64,000 nucleotides of DNA from Deuterostichococcus epilithicus (taxonomy: Eukaryota; Chlorophyta; Trebouxiophyceae; Prasiolales; Stichococcaceae): contig JAVTLE010000001.1 of the NCBI GenBank assembly GCA_033439295.1, positions 310,001-374,000 on the forward strand, in the 5' to 3' direction. This document shows, piece after piece, positions 34,562-46,601 of the stretch. The translations under genes were made by a program, and so were the position numbers. The stretch's first letter is position 1. The number at the start of each line of letters is the position of its first letter. The notes under the pieces were generated by a model. It was not told where the DNA came from, ran no database searches, and saw nothing but the letters and a program-made list of their open reading frames with translations.

Positions 34562-34959
34562 ACGCTCAGTGTTTTGCCCGAGTTCAACTCAGGTTCATAG
34601 TCAGTAGTTGTCGGTGGCATATTTAGTTGGCGGCGTCATGAGCGCAGATGCTTCGTGTGTGCTGAAAATCCAAGCAGTGATCGCCATACCATGCCAAGCC
34701 ATGCTGCACCGTAAATGCAAAGCTATGCGGACAGCGTTTCCGCCTCCTCGTCCAAGCCGACGCCTGCAAAGTTGCATGAGGAGGGCTTTACGGCGCCGCA
34801 TGCATGGACTTGCTTCTGCAGGCCTGCAGAGGTGCATTGAACTGTCCACGACACCTGTCAAAACCACTACTCACTGCTGCAGCCGCTGTATCCTGCCGCT
34901 GTATGGTCGCTGTGCCGCTGCATTCCAGCGAGCTCGGTGCTGCACATTGATCCTAAGCG
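34562..34959. other. Short intergenic between tandem plus-strand genes
   Basis: 398 bp between the Nudix stop codon and the LTO1 start codon; it must hold both the 3' UTR and the next promoter. No other feature seen. Confidence 0.5.
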
Positions 34960-35942
34960 ATGGCAGACCTTTTCGACTCGACTGTCAACCTTGAAGAGCA
35001 GCACGTTGAGGACGGATACCAACAAGGCATCGAGTGAGACGCATGCTGTTCGTTGCTGTCGAGGAGCTTGCGTTGGACTGTGTCAGCAAGCGCCCCGCTC
35101 ACACCGCCCCTGGTGCACTTGTTCCAGGCAAGGCAGGGCCGCAGGTCTGCAGGAGGGGCGCGAGCTGGGGAATGGCAAAGGTTTCGACATTGGCTACGAG
35201 GTCGGCCTCTACGAAGGTAATGTCACACTCTAGTCTCCGCCGGCACTGCTCACTTGGCGCTCTGAACAGCGGCAGCTGTGCTACTCCAGACATTAACCAC
35301 TGATCGTACATAAGTACGACCCTCGTGTGCTTCGCACCTGCTGCATGGATAATTGGGCTCAGACCAGGTTTTTGACCCAGGTTGCGTGGAGGGCTGGCGA
35401 CAGCAGCAACAGCGGGACCCCCAGGCGCTCCCCGCGCGCGTGGAGGCGGCGGTGTCCGCCCTGGAGCAGCTGCTGGCCCGCATGCCACTCAAAAACCCGA
35501 CGGTGAGACAGCGGGCACATGGGGACCCGACAGTATCAGTGAAGATCAGCAGGTGCCATGTCATATCATCCCAACTCGCGACTGACCGCCCCGCTGGTGG
35601 CTGACACACAGCTTGCGAAGATGCCACAGCCATTTGCGATTGTCACGGACCAGCTGCCGCGAGAGGGCCGCTGGCAGGCGAGGCGCATCCAGCATGCAGC
35701 AGCCCGCATGCAATGCAAGGCTGTGAGCCGTCGCCCGCGGTGCCGGGCGAATGCTGTAGCTGCCTTTCGACTGCAGACACATGCTGACCCGTATGATTGC
35801 GCTTCGACAGGAGGAAACGCTGCTGGAGACACTGGAGGCGGCACGCGGCAAGTTCAAGGTGGTAGTAGCGATGCTGGGCACCGCCGAGGCATATGCAGCT
35901 AAGGAGCAGCCGCCGAACAGTACGGTGGCGCTCGACTTTTGA
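34960..35942 (+). CDS. LTO1: LTO1/ORAOV1 homologue, Yae1-Lto1 complex subunit
   Basis: Four exons in perfect phase: 34960-35033, 35137-35216, 35381-35502, 35811-35942 (135 aa; human ORAOV1 is 137 aa). The product starts MADLFDSTVNLEEQHVEDGY and carries the deca-GX3 pattern of the Yae1_N domain: GYQQGI, EGRELGNGKGFDIGYEVGLYEG spread over exons 1-3, with the conserved C...W step at the exon 3 start (CVEGW). The end has the helix LLETLEAARGKFKVVVAML seen in family members. Known role: with Yae1, Lto1 is the target-specific adaptor that brings the cytosolic Fe-S machinery to ABCE1/Rli1, a ribosome-recycling factor. A second gene in this window encodes the partner YAE1. Confidence 0.9.
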
Positions 35943-37122
35943 GGCGCGCCGTTGCCGGCGGCGCCCGCCCGGGGTTTGAAACAGGGTGGTGAGTGCTCTG
36001 GGATCTTTGAAGCATGATGCCGTATCAAGCACCAGTAGAGTAGCCAGGACCGCGGCCTGCCGTCCTAACAGACTGCTCGGAAGCTTTCCAGGTGGCAACG
36101 CTGACATTTGCTGGTCCTACCTATGCGCAGTACTGCTGCGGCGGTGGAGTGGCCAGAATGTGCGGTGCCAAACACCACATTTGCGCTCCATTTTCAGCCG
36201 TGGGTAAGAGTTACTCCACACTGCCGACGCACACGTGGCTGCAATAACACGTCAACATTGCTGAGACATGAAGATGAAGCTGGCGCGAAAATGTTGCTAT
36301 GCTGCGGCAGGTTGTGCCCTACCAAGGCGCCAGAGGGCAGACGTGTAGACGAGAGCAAACCTCAGCTGAGGAAGGCTCAAATCCGGACGGGGCCGCCCGT
36401 CCAATTGAACCATGGGCACGACCACGGCAGTTTGACGCCCATGCACATAGTGGAATGATGCTGCACTGTGGCACGGCACGTGACAGCGAAGTTGCACTGT
36501 TGCCGGCGAAACAGGAAGTACAGAAACACTTTGCGAGTCAGCATACCTCATGCAACAGGCAGCAAGCAGACCGCGTTTCAAAGAGGATTGCAAAGTTTGA
36601 AGTTGAGCCGCAGACTCCCAACCCTTTCAAAATTCCAACAGCCTTCAAAATGTCATCTCGTCACAAAGACCCAGGCGCTAAGCCGGCGATACGGAAACTG
36701 CAGCAGAAATTGTAACACATTCGCCCCCAACTGCTCGGTCTCACCTCACAATTACTCCAAAACGACTTGTACCCTTATACACAAAGCTAGAGTCCACCTC
36801 AGGCAGGCATAGTCTGTACATGATGCCTACAAGTACATGCTCGACCTTCCTGCTGCTGCACACAGATCCAGAGGTGCGAAAGGAAGCGCCGCTGGATGCT
36901 GCGGCTTCGCGCCCACCGGGCACTTCAATCACACAAATCGCCGGTCGCGCCACCTCCCTGCACTACTCGCCCTTCCCCTCGCATGCCCACAGCCAGCTGC
37001 TCCGCCACCTCTCGCCTCCCCTCCCGCCCGCTGCGCCTGCTGTCCCGCCGTCTGCTGCCAACACCAGCTCCGTGACGGGCTCTGCCGCTCTGTTGGGAGG
37101 TTGCTCCCAGGCTGGAGTGCCA
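35943..37122. other. Intergenic, facing 3' ends
   Basis: About 1.2 kb between the LTO1 stop and the stop of the DnaJ-like gene. Small open frames exist on both strands but none shows a known motif or exon structure. I see no RNA gene or repeat. Confidence 0.5.
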
Positions 37123-39067
37123 CTACTCGACCGGGCAGCCGGGCTCCAGCCACCCCGCTCGGAAGCCAGTCCCCTGGCAGTGGCTGCACTTCACCTCGCC
37201 CTGCGTCCGGGGGAGACACACTTCCTTCCCCCAGTGCACGCCGGGCCTGGCCTGCGCTTTTACTGGCATGATGTTCTGAAGCTTCACGGCACTGGCGCTG
37301 CCATGTGCAGAGTGCCACAGCCCAGCAGGTGGCGGAGGATGAATCGGTGTGCAGCACCCGCGTCTTAGAGCATACACATGGTGCTACGTGATCCACCGCA
37401 GGGAACGGCAGTGGGCAGTCGCTCGCACTGTGCCGTTGCAGATGGGGCAGGGCTTGCATCCTTGCTCCAGGCTGCAGAATCGCTCGTGGCCGACCATCAT
37501 GGCGCCTACACAACAGAAGGTGCCCGCTGGGTACCACCATTCAGGCCTTCAAGCCTGACGATACAGTGCACCACTGCAGCCCATATCAGCTGCTGACGCA
37601 GGAGCGGCGACCCCTCCCGCCGCCCAGTTCCCTTGTTGCAAGTCCAGGCACCGTCCCACAGCACCGCGGAGGAAACTCTGGCCGATTTTGACGTCCTACG
37701 GCAATCGCAACCGCAGTGCAGTGGGGCCGACGCCTTGTCATGCGCACCTGTGCTGTGGCAGAAGCCGCACTTGCGGGTCTTCGACCCCTGACAACAGTCG
37801 CACAACTCCGGCTTTGGCCTCTGCGCGCGATGGAGCGATTAGGCGCCGTGAGCAGGCGGAGATCCGATGTGTGCACGAAACAGTACTGCTGCCTGCTGTT
37901 TGCCTCGACCTTTGCAAGGGGAGCAGCTGCACGACCAAGCACAGCAGCCCGTGCGTGGTGCTGCCAAGGCAACCGCGCCGCTTTCCTTGAAGGCAGACGC
38001 GTCTGGGAGCAAACCAGCTGCATGGCCCCAGACCAGACCAGACCTCGCAGCTATGCGCAAGGGTCAGAGGGGCCTCGACAACATTCGACACCTTGCCGAG
38101 GTTCCACATGAGATCCAGGTGGCGACCCATATTGCGGAAGCGCTCCACCTCGTACGCCTCCAGCTCCCGCGCCACCTCTGTGTCGCCCTTCGTGCACACG
38201 CAGTTTGGTAGGGTCAGAGAGAGTTAGAGAGTTTCGATGATGTGTGACAGGCACTTGAGTCAGCAGGCACAGGTGCAGGCACGGGCGAGACGTTTTCGCA
38301 GGTGAGCGACGCCGTCCCGACACAGCAGTCCAGCTCGTGCGTCCGCAGCTCCTAATCAAATTCAAAAGTTGTGCAAAGACAATGCGAGGGGGACTTGCGA
38401 TGCTGGTGGGCAGGTGACGGCGGCAGTGAAGGAGAGAGGCGCGCCAATACGATAAAGCACTGACACAATCGAAAACGAACATTCAGATAGAACTGACCTC
38501 CTCATCGTCGTCGACGCTCTGGTGGCCATGTTCACCATTTGCCGCATGCCGCCGCGCTGCCTGCCGAGTGGCGCTGCACTGGCGCCACAGGCCTTGCCGT
38601 GACTGGCTCACGCTGCTGTGACTGGCGCGCATTCCGCTGAATGCGCTGCTCGCGCGGCAGCTACACGCCTGCTGACTGGAGGCCCAGGCTGCACAGGGTC
38701 GCCGCAGGCTATGGTCGGTGCCACTGCCGCACACGAGAGCGGTGCTGCGCAACTGAGGCGGCAAACACCGCATGCTGCCGCCACGAAGCGGCGCTCTGGA
38801 TGCTGCAGGCGGCACGGACCGGCTGAGGATGCTGGTGCCATGTGGCGCGCGTCTGCAAACCAAGGCTTGGCGTGCCGAGCTGCATCGGGCTGTGATCCGC
38901 TGGCAGCTGCTGGACGAAGTCCAGCTACAGCACTGAAGCATGCTGAGCCTGGGGGCTGCACTGCAAGCCTGCAGCTGCTGGCGGGAATTTTGGACCTGCA
39001 GGGCCATAGAGCTCAGCGTCAAAGTGTGCCACCAAATGACGTGAAATGCACGAAAACGGGGCCGCAT
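37123..39067 (-). CDS. DnaJ-type cysteine-rich zinc-finger protein, plastid-targeted (BSD2/DnaJ-related)
   Basis: Six exons in perfect phase (314 aa): 38498-39067, 38292-38351, 38092-38187, 37748-37811, 37429-37505, 37123-37200. The long first exon is rich in Ser, Arg and Ala with almost no acidic residues until its end, as in plastid transit peptides; start is ATG 39067 or ATG 39007 (MALQVQNSRQQ). The middle has GDTEVARELEAYEVERF and MGRHLDLMWNLGK. The C-terminus holds four Cys pairs typical of the DnaJ central domain: CDCCQGS, CGFCHSTG, CPICNGTG, CSHCQGTG, enough to bind two zinc ions. There is no J-domain. Related plant proteins (BSD2, LQY1, OR and other DnaJ-related plastid proteins) act as chaperones or thiol-handling assembly factors. 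Which subgroup this belongs to cannot be settled by eye. Confidence 0.85.
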
Positions 39068-39603
39068 ATCGTCAGGTGTACCTGTTTAGATGCCTTCAAT
39101 TGCAAAGACTCAGCTTACCAGCCTGTGCTGTCCCAGCTTCGGCCCAAACTGGTACGAACTGACAAAGTGGACAGGTCCTCAAGTTGGTGGCCGACTAGCG
39201 AAGTATGCTGAGATCGGCTTGTTGTGGACGATGCAGCTCGCCTGCATGCAGTTGCGGACTGCAACCTTCAGGCACAGCGAGTTCAATGCGCCTCGCCTGA
39301 CTTCGGAACTCTTCACAACCCTCGAAAACCCTGACGGAGTCATTCACCTCTTCGACCCTTGCTTGCCACAGCAGACCAAGCCTGTTCGCCGCGTGTACAC
39401 TTGTCAGGTCATTGTAGCTAGCTGCTAGCATATCGTCTTCATTTGCGATCAAACGGTCCGTGAGTGGCCGTCATTCCTCGGCGAGGCGCCAGTTCGGCCT
39501 ACCCCGCCGCAGACACACCTCTGCTCTTCTGAGCTGTCGGACAAGCACCTCGAGCTCACGTCTGGTGTGGCTGTGCTGTGTGCGAAGGGCGACGCCCGGC
39601 GCG
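39068..39603. other. Intergenic between head-to-head genes; probable shared promoter
   Basis: 536 bp between the start codons of the DnaJ-like gene (-) and the U2AF-like gene (+). No exon or named element recognised. Confidence 0.5.
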
Positions 39604-42600
39604 ATGGCGGACGAGGCAGGCTCGCCGGCCGCGGAGCCGCGGAACGGCGCTGACGTTGCCCAGGCAGATCAGGCTGCAGACGAGGCAGCAGAGGCGGCAG
39701 GGCAGCGCAGCGGCGGGGAGGAGGAGCCGGCGAACGAGCAGCCTGCTGATGAGGAGCGTCGGCATCGATCCTCGCACCGCAAAGACCGCTCCAGCCGGCG
39801 TGACAGGCACGAGGATGTCGAGCGTGAGGGCGAGCCGGAACGAGCAGAACGCGGCGAGAAGCGCGAGCACAAGAGCAGCCGCCGCAGCAGAGGTGACGAC
39901 GACGATGCAGCCGTCGAGAAGAAGTCCTCGCGGCACAGGGAGCGTGATGCGGACGAAAAGAAGGACCGCCGCGGCCGCGATGAGAAGCGGGACCGCAAGG
40001 ACCGCGATCGCAGCCGCGAGCGCAAGTCGGAGAAGAAGGAGGTCGACAAAGAGCGGCGGCGGTCGCGCCACCGGTCCTCCTCGCGCGAGCGTCGCCGCTC
40101 TCGGCGCAGCCGCAGCCGCAGCGGGTGCGCAACCAGTGACTGGTCTGCACCATCCCGGAGCTTCGGCAGTGTGCCGCAACCGGCATGCGTTAGCTGTGGC
40201 TGCAGGCCTGCGTGCATGTCAAGCAGGTGCACTTTGCTGGGATCAGCATCTGCAGCAGTCATAATGTCATGACGTCCAGCCCTGACATCCTTCTCCCCTG
40301 GAGTCGCATCCTTGCAGCGTAGATAATTGATTGAGCATCGTCTCCGACGGCTCCTGTGCAGGTCACGGAAACGACGCAGCCGCCCTCGGTCCAGCTCCAA
40401 GCGCCGCCGCAGTCGCAGCCGCAGCCGCTCGCGCCGCCGCCGGCCGCGCTCGCCCTCAACCGACTCCGAAGTCTACGGCGGCTATGTCCCCCGTAAGCGG
40501 CAGGACATCCCCCGAGAGGGCGGTGTGTTGCTGCTGCCCCTGCCTTGCCTGTGCTTTCCTGCCCCCGCCTCCGGCTTTGACGCTGCTCCTTGACCATTCG
40601 GCACAGGCCGTCCTGACCCCAGCCTGCCCCAGGAGAAGCGACGCGACGCCGGTGCGGTTTCTGTTAATTAGCCCCTCCGGCAGTCAACCTCCGGCTGCTA
40701 TGCCCGGCGGCTGCCCCCACTGTCGCAGCGTCTCATCCGGTCACCCTGCATGCAGGGCATGCCGCCGGCTTGTAGCGCTTTTCTCACCTGGCATCTGTGC
40801 TGCGGCATACCTGCTGCCTGGCGATCAGCATGTGAAGTCAGAGCCTCCCTGGACTCGCCACACGCGGCTGGCGCGTGGCACAGCCGTTGCATTGCACCGT
40901 CGAATTCTCGCGAGTTGTGTGTCTGGTGGTGATGTGGACCCTACATCTGGCGGTCATGCAGTGTGGTCCCTGGCGGGTGGCGGCTACGGCAGCACGAGCT
41001 ATGTGGACCCGTACAGCGCAATGCGCGGAAACACCGCCACCATGACGCCTGAAGAGAGTGAGTCCCTGTCGTCACGTGGCTCAGCCTCACCTGGTGCCTG
41101 CTGCACGAGCCTGTACATTGCACGGTCCTCTCCATCTGACGTGCCTGACTGGGCTCCTGGGCATGCTGCAGCTTTGTGCCTTCCAGCTCCGCTGAAACGC
41201 GCCCTGCGCACCTAATTGTTACCCGCTCACCCAAACGCTGTGTACTGGTGACCCTGAACCCTTTCTGCAATCACCCGCAGTCAAGCGCCAGATGCAGGAG
41301 CAGCAGCTGAAGGCGCGACAGCTGGTGCTGCAGCAGCAGGCGGCGTCCGCCGTCGCCGCCGCCTCCAAGACGCAGCGGGAAGTGCGTCCTTTCTGATGCG
41401 ATCGGGCCCCCACCCTGCATGCAGCCTGCTGCTTGAGCGCTCTTGGGCACGCTCACTCTGCGATGCTCTGGGGGCGCATGCCACATGTGCGCCTGCAGCA
41501 GTGCTGCAACCGTGTCGTGCATCTGTGGCGCACCCTGCACCGCCCTCGCATCATGGATGCGTCTGTTGACATGTGCGTAGGCTCGCTCCTGGGCTGCCAG
41601 TCTGGTGTCTGTGTGACGCCGGCACCGGCATGTCAGGTCGCCTGCAAGTGCCGCCCTGTCCTCCCCCCATCGGCCAGCGCTCAAATTTGCATCCTTTGCA
41701 TCGGCTTGTCAGCGCCTGTGCAGCCTGCTGGCCTGCTGCCTGCGTGCCGGCATCAAGCAGCATGTGTGTTGGCAGCCTCACTCGTCGTGCTTGCGTACCA
41801 GTGGGCTGCGCGAGGCAGAGTCTCAGCCGCGGTGCCCTGTGCGGCGCCAGAGGATTGGCTCACATATTGTGGCTGCTTCCTGCTTCCAGGTGTACATCGG
41901 CAACCTGGTGGGCGGCCTGGTCACTGAGGAGGCGCTGCGCCAGCTGTTCAACAATACCATGGCCGCCGCTTTCCCTGACCAGGTGTGAAGAGCCCCTCAC
42001 ACTTTTCGTCATGTGTGTCCCATTGCCGTCCATGCGGGGCATTGCAGGGGTTCCATGCTCCTGAAGCCCTGCATCGAAGTCTCTGCAACCCCTTGCAGAT
42101 TTCAGCAACGCAGAGCCCTTCCCTGGACTCTCAGACCCATCGAGGCTCTGACAACAAGAGAGGTGCCGAGACCACAGCCCTGCAGCCCCAAAATCCGACA
42201 ACCGCACAGTTTCCTGACGCCATTCCACCGCCTGCCGCCCGCGCCGCAGATGGTGTCGGGCCTGGACGCGGTCGTCAACGTCTCCATGCACAGCGAGGGG
42301 CGGTATGCCTTCGTGGAGCTGCGCACGCCGGAAATGGCGTCGGCAGCGCTACAGCTCAGCGGCCAGGTGCGGCCACTTTCTGGTGCTGCTGGGTGTTGCT
42401 CACTGCGCCAGATCTTGCTCATTGCGCAAGGTCGTGCTCATACACACGAAGAGCTGAGGCTGGCTGGCCCCTTTCGTCGTCGCACGCCGCGCTGGCGCTC
42501 ATGCAATCATGCTGCGGCCCGACTGAGCAGGCGACAGACCTGGCCGTTTTGCCATCCAGAGCGCCTTGCCTGCCACAAGCGAGGCTTCGACAGCCCATGG

Positions 42601-44208
42601 TGTGCAGAGAACTTTCCACTCGTCCATCTCTAAACCTTAAACCCAAAACCCCCACAGGTCCAGCTGCTGGGGCAGCCCATCTCAGTTGGGCGGCCATCTG
42701 GTTATGTGGACCCGACGGCGGCGCAGCAGGCGGCGGCGGCTGCAGCGGCGGCCCTGGAGCAGTTTCAGGCGCGCCGCATCTCTTCTCCGCAAATCTGGAG
42801 TCCACTTGCGAGGGGCAGGAGGCCTGCGAGCCTGCTCAACTTGCTTGGATTGAGCAGGACGTGGCCGCAGTGCAACAGCGCAGCATCTGTGGCTGATCCA
42901 TGTGCACAGCTGCTGCTGTGACGCTCGATGCACCAAAGCCTTCATGCAGATGTGCAGATCTGAACCAACGTTCTGCACGATGCCCGCAGAGAGGGGAGAT
43001 CACGCTGGAGGCGGCGGCGGCTGCGGGCATGCCGCAGCCAGNGGNNNACCACCCCGCCGCCAGCCTCGCGCGGTCGCCGCCGCCGGCGTGTCGCCCGCGC
43101 CGGCGGCCGCCGCAGCGGTGGCACCCGGTGTGCCGACGCCCTTCCTGGCGGTCAGCGGCATGGTCACGGCGGAGGTGCTGGCGGACGACGAGGAGTACAC
43201 TGAGGTATCATCGTTGTTGATCTTTGAAAACCAGTGTGTGTTTCGCTGTGTATCTGATGTGTGGAAACCAAAAATAAAGCAGGGTTGCTGGCGGACGACG
43301 GGGAGTACACTGAGGCGCGTCTGGTCAATGTTTCTGTATGCGATCTTTCAAACCCAACAGGAACTGCATGCGATCATTGAAACCCAAAAACGAAGAGGCT
43401 GATCAAGCAGCAGTTGGCCTGTTGCCGCATCCAGCATCCAGCGTTGGGAACGACACTGCCACGGTTGCAGCTGGGCTGTCGTGGCATCGCTTGCGGCGGC
43501 CGTTCTGTGGACTGGCTCGACGCCTGTCGCGCGCTGGACGCCGTGATGGGAGTGCATTGCCGGGAGTGGCAGCGCCTGGCACGGCAGCGGCGACGGCGGG
43601 CCTTCGTCCGACTCAGTCCAGCTCTCATCCGAATGCGCTCAGTATAGGCCCGAGAGGCTCAGTGTATGCCCATGTCGTTACTGCAGGTGATAGAGGACCT
43701 GCGCGATGAGTGCACCAAGTTTGGGCAGGTGGTGGCGGTCACCGTGCCGCGGCCGCCGGACGCCGCCAACGCCGCGGCCGCCTTTGGCACCGGCAACTTC
43801 GGCAAGGTGTGTTAGGAGGCTGCTCAAGACTTTCGAGTATGTTGAGGGTTGAGGGTTTTAGTTTGTCAAACTGCGGAGGTTCCATCTTGCTGTGGCCAGC
43901 CAGCTTCCCTGGTGTGCGGAGTCAGCACATCAGGCAATTGGTTTTTCTCAATGGAATAGACCCTGGGTAGGCCAATCTGAAGTGCTGCGTTGCTTGCATG
44001 CCAGCCACCCCAGAGTTGTCAGGCTCCTCTTGTGTTGCCATTGAGACACTGACGCGCTGTGTCCCGTGTGTTGCAGGGCTTTGTGCAATTCGCCGATGTC
44101 GAGAGCGCGACACGGGCACGCGAGGCCATCCACGGTCGCCTGTTTGCGGGCATCACCGTGCAGGTCGTCTTCATCTCGCAGCAGGAGTTTGCGAATGCTG
44201 CAAACTGA
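39604..44208 (+). CDS. U2AF65-like splicing factor: RS domain, one RRM, C-terminal UHM
   Basis: Ten exons: 39604-40124, 40362-40522, 40962-41057, 41281-41381, 41890-41982, 42250-42366, 42658-42768, 42990-43204, 43687-43806, 44077-44208 (about 555 aa). After an acidic start (MADEAGSPAAEP) there is a long RS/RE/RD domain, continued in exon 2 (RSRSRSRRRRPRSPSTDSE). One canonical RRM follows with RNP2 VYIGNL and RNP1 RYAFVELR; its length and end (GRPSGY) resemble U2AF65 RRM1. The C-terminus is a U2AF-homology motif: acidic helix DDEEYTEVIEDLRDECTKFG and the Arg-x-Phe loop GRLFAGI, used by such domains to bind SF1/SF3B1-type ligands. No RRM2 lies between them. Exon 7 probably ends at a GC donor (CAG|GCGCGC). 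Exon 8 contains the ambiguous bases at 43042-43047 and changes frame across them, so its N count is probably wrong by one. Inferred role: 3' splice-site recognition. Confidence 0.85.
43042..43047. other. Ambiguous bases causing a frame conflict in U2AF-like exon 8
   Basis: N at 43042 and NNN at 43045-43047. Upstream the frame reading GEITLEAAAAAGMPQP is open; downstream the frame reading GVPTPFLAVSGMVTAEV is the conserved one. The exon length is not a multiple of three as written. Single N also occur at 23297, 23479 and 28166. Confidence 0.85.
43178..43320 (+). repeat. Copy of a U2AF-like exon end inside the following intron, 110 bp downstream
   Basis: CTGGCGGACGACGAGGAGTA (43178), the end of exon 8, recurs as CTGGCGGACGACGGGGAGTA (43288). 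At the copy the donor GAG|GTATC has become GAGGCGCG, so it is no longer a splice site. Confidence 0.9.
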
Positions 44209-44637
44209 ACCGTCTGCCAGCAGCACTCTCCGAGGGCAGACGTAGCTGGCATGCCCGGCGGTGCGGCAGTGGCCGCTCTTGCAGCTTGAGCATCTGCAAG
44301 CAGTGACGGCGTACTGCAGACATCAGCAGTGTTGTGACGGCTGTTGGTGGATGTTGTTGTGCTGCATTGCCAGACGCGTTACCATCGTGCAATTTGTGAT
44401 AGGTATGTTGTGCGCCATAGTTGCAGCTGTGTTTGTTGGACCTGCAGCAACCTGTTGCGCTGCCTGTGGAGGTGGAGTTGAGACGCACGACATGCATGAG
44501 CGCTCCGAGGTTCCAATGTGGACGGATGTTGCCGACAATCGGTAACACCATCAACGCCGACAGATTCACAGACACCGCGCAAGACCGATACGCGACTCTC
44601 GCCGACTAAGTCAAACATGACCCTTGGGCCTTATTGG
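44209..44637. other. Intergenic, facing 3' ends
   Basis: 429 bp between the U2AF-like stop and the helicase stop. Nothing else recognised. Confidence 0.5.
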
Positions 44638-46601
44638 CTACCCGTCCGTCAGGCCCGCCTGCCTGAGGACATCCACGAATCTGGCCTCATCGTCGAACGG
44701 AACCTCTGGAATGGGCTTCTGGAAGTAGTCGGAGATCGTCTGCAGCAGCCGCTCCTCCTGCAAACATCGCACCGCGTCGCATCAGCGACCTGCCGTCGAC
44801 ATGGTGGACCCGCGCATCAACTTGTAGAGTTGAGACGATGCATGTGGAATTATCATGAATAGGCATACACAGGCTGTTGCCCAGACATGTCGGCTGTGAA
44901 CCGCCGCACAGCACACCTGTCCGACAGTGACGAGATTGAAGGCCGCGCCCCGCCGCCCAAAGCGGCCGGATCTGCCGATGCGGTGCAGGTATGTCTCGAA
45001 GGCCGGCTTGCTGCTGTCCCGCTCCACTGGCACATCATAATTGACCACCAGGGTGACCTGCGGTCATCTGCCCAGCGAACTAGCGTTCATGACTCGTTCC
45101 CGACCAAGGGCGAACCCTCTCGCCGCAACAGCAAGCACAGCAGAAAAGCACAGCTGACTACGGCTGATGCAAGCAACGGTGCTCTCCACGTCTGTGAGGT
45201 GCTGCGCCAGCGTAAGCGTGCGCGCCTGGGTCACGTCAAAGCCGCGGGCCAGGACGTCCGTGGCGATGAGGATCTTGGTGGTGCCGGAGCGGAACTCATT
45301 GACAACGCGATCGCGGGCATCCTTTTCCATGTCACCCTGAAAGGAGGTGCACTTGTGCCCCTCGCGTTCCAGCTGCGAATCGCACACGGCATGCATCAGG
45401 AGGCGGAATCGGTGTCCCTGCGCATCAGACTGCAGCACAATCGGCTCATGCCAGAGCGGGTGTGCCTGCTCGTGCATGTGCTGCCCAGCTGCATCAGGTT
45501 GGCTCATCGCAGCATGGGAGTGCGAAGGGTTGGGCTTAAGTCAGCTGTCCTGACCAAGTGTTCAACGGCTCCTTGCACGGCAACAAGGGGTGGCGGCACC
45601 TGATACAACCCACGGGCGGTGTCCTTGGTGCGCACGAATATGATCGTCTGCCCCAGCTTCTCGCAAAGCGGGAAGATCATGTCCTTCAGCACGGCCGCCT
45701 TGTCCTCCCGTGTCGGACAGCGCTGACACACAAGCAGGTACACATCAATCCACGACTGCTTGGGGTTTAGCTGATTGGTGTTCTCGGCACGCTGACCTCC
45801 CCCGCCCCCACCCCCGTCTCCTCCTCGCTCCTGTAAGGCGCGCAAGCATGCAGTGTGCAGCAGAAGTCATGATCCCAGACAAGGCAAACAGGGCACGAGG
45901 TGCTCGCCGCTTGGCCGACCGCCAGGGGCGCTGCCGCAGCACAACCACTGCAACATTTGCTCTGTGTGCCGATGCCAACATGCGAACTGCTTCGGTGCAC
46001 CAGTGCTGGCCCAAGAGGAAGGAAGGCGACATGCGGCGGCCCAGCAAGCTGCCCTGGTACCCGAACACCGCTCAAGAGCCACTGGCACAGGCGACAGTCC
46101 GGTCACGCAGATCCCCCAAAGGCACCCAATCGCACCACGGCGTACTGCTTGATGACGTCCAGCGACAGCTCCTCCTTCGGCACGAACACCTGATTGGCGC
46201 CTGGGACGATCTTGGGAGCAAAGCGCTTGACCGTCTTGTCGAAGGTGGCAGAGAATAGCAGAATCTGCATCGACGGCGCCTCCCTGCGCATCGCTTTGAT
46301 CGTGCGCCTGGAGTCCCCCGCAAAGCCGGCGCCCTGCAGCGGCATGCAGCCAGACAGCGACTGATTTCCGGAGGCCTGACACCAGGAAGGTTGTTGGCGA
46401 ATGCTGCCAGTTGCGGTTGTGACACCAGTGCCGCAGTTTCGTGCTCTTTCAGAACTATCAAACATGCTGCGGCCTGTCTGGGACGACATGAGCAGAGATT
46501 TTCTAGCATATGGCATCCCCCACCTTGAGCATCTCGTCGGCCTCGTCAAACACCAGGATCTTCAGATAATGCGCCGGCAGCAGCCGCCGGTTCATCCACC
46601 C
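44638..46601 (-). pseudogene. DBP5/LOS4 (DDX19)-like DEAD-box RNA helicase, N-terminal half missing
   Basis: Exons: 46524-46601, 46136-46333, 45600-45722, 45226-45372, 44932-45057, 44638-44757; every intron is phase 0. Present are VFDEADEML (motif II), LFSATF (III), TIIFVRTKDTA (IV), ATDVLARGFDV (V) and [13 protein letters not shown] (VI). [20 protein letters not shown] and the C-terminal VLRQAGLTDG identify the DBP5/DDX19 branch, which remodels mRNPs at the nuclear pore. The reading begins at GWMNRRLLPAHYLK, just before motif II. The Q motif, the ATP-binding motif I and motifs Ia/Ib are absent from the 960 bp up to the next gene on either strand. So this is a truncated copy, an assembly gap, or a gene whose first exons lie elsewhere. 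The intron after motif V uses a GC donor (CAG|GCGCGC); a GT donor nearby would remove three residues conserved in length. A short stretch before the last exon may be missing too. Confidence 0.8.

Noticed and set aside
35777-35810. Earlier acceptor for LTO1 exon 4
   Set aside because: It needs phase 2, while exon 3 ends in phase 0; the acceptor at 35810 fits and gives the family length.
45217-45238. GT donor after ARGFD in the helicase
   Set aside because: It would delete three residues between motif V and VVNY whose number is constant in the family; the GC donor three codons later keeps it.
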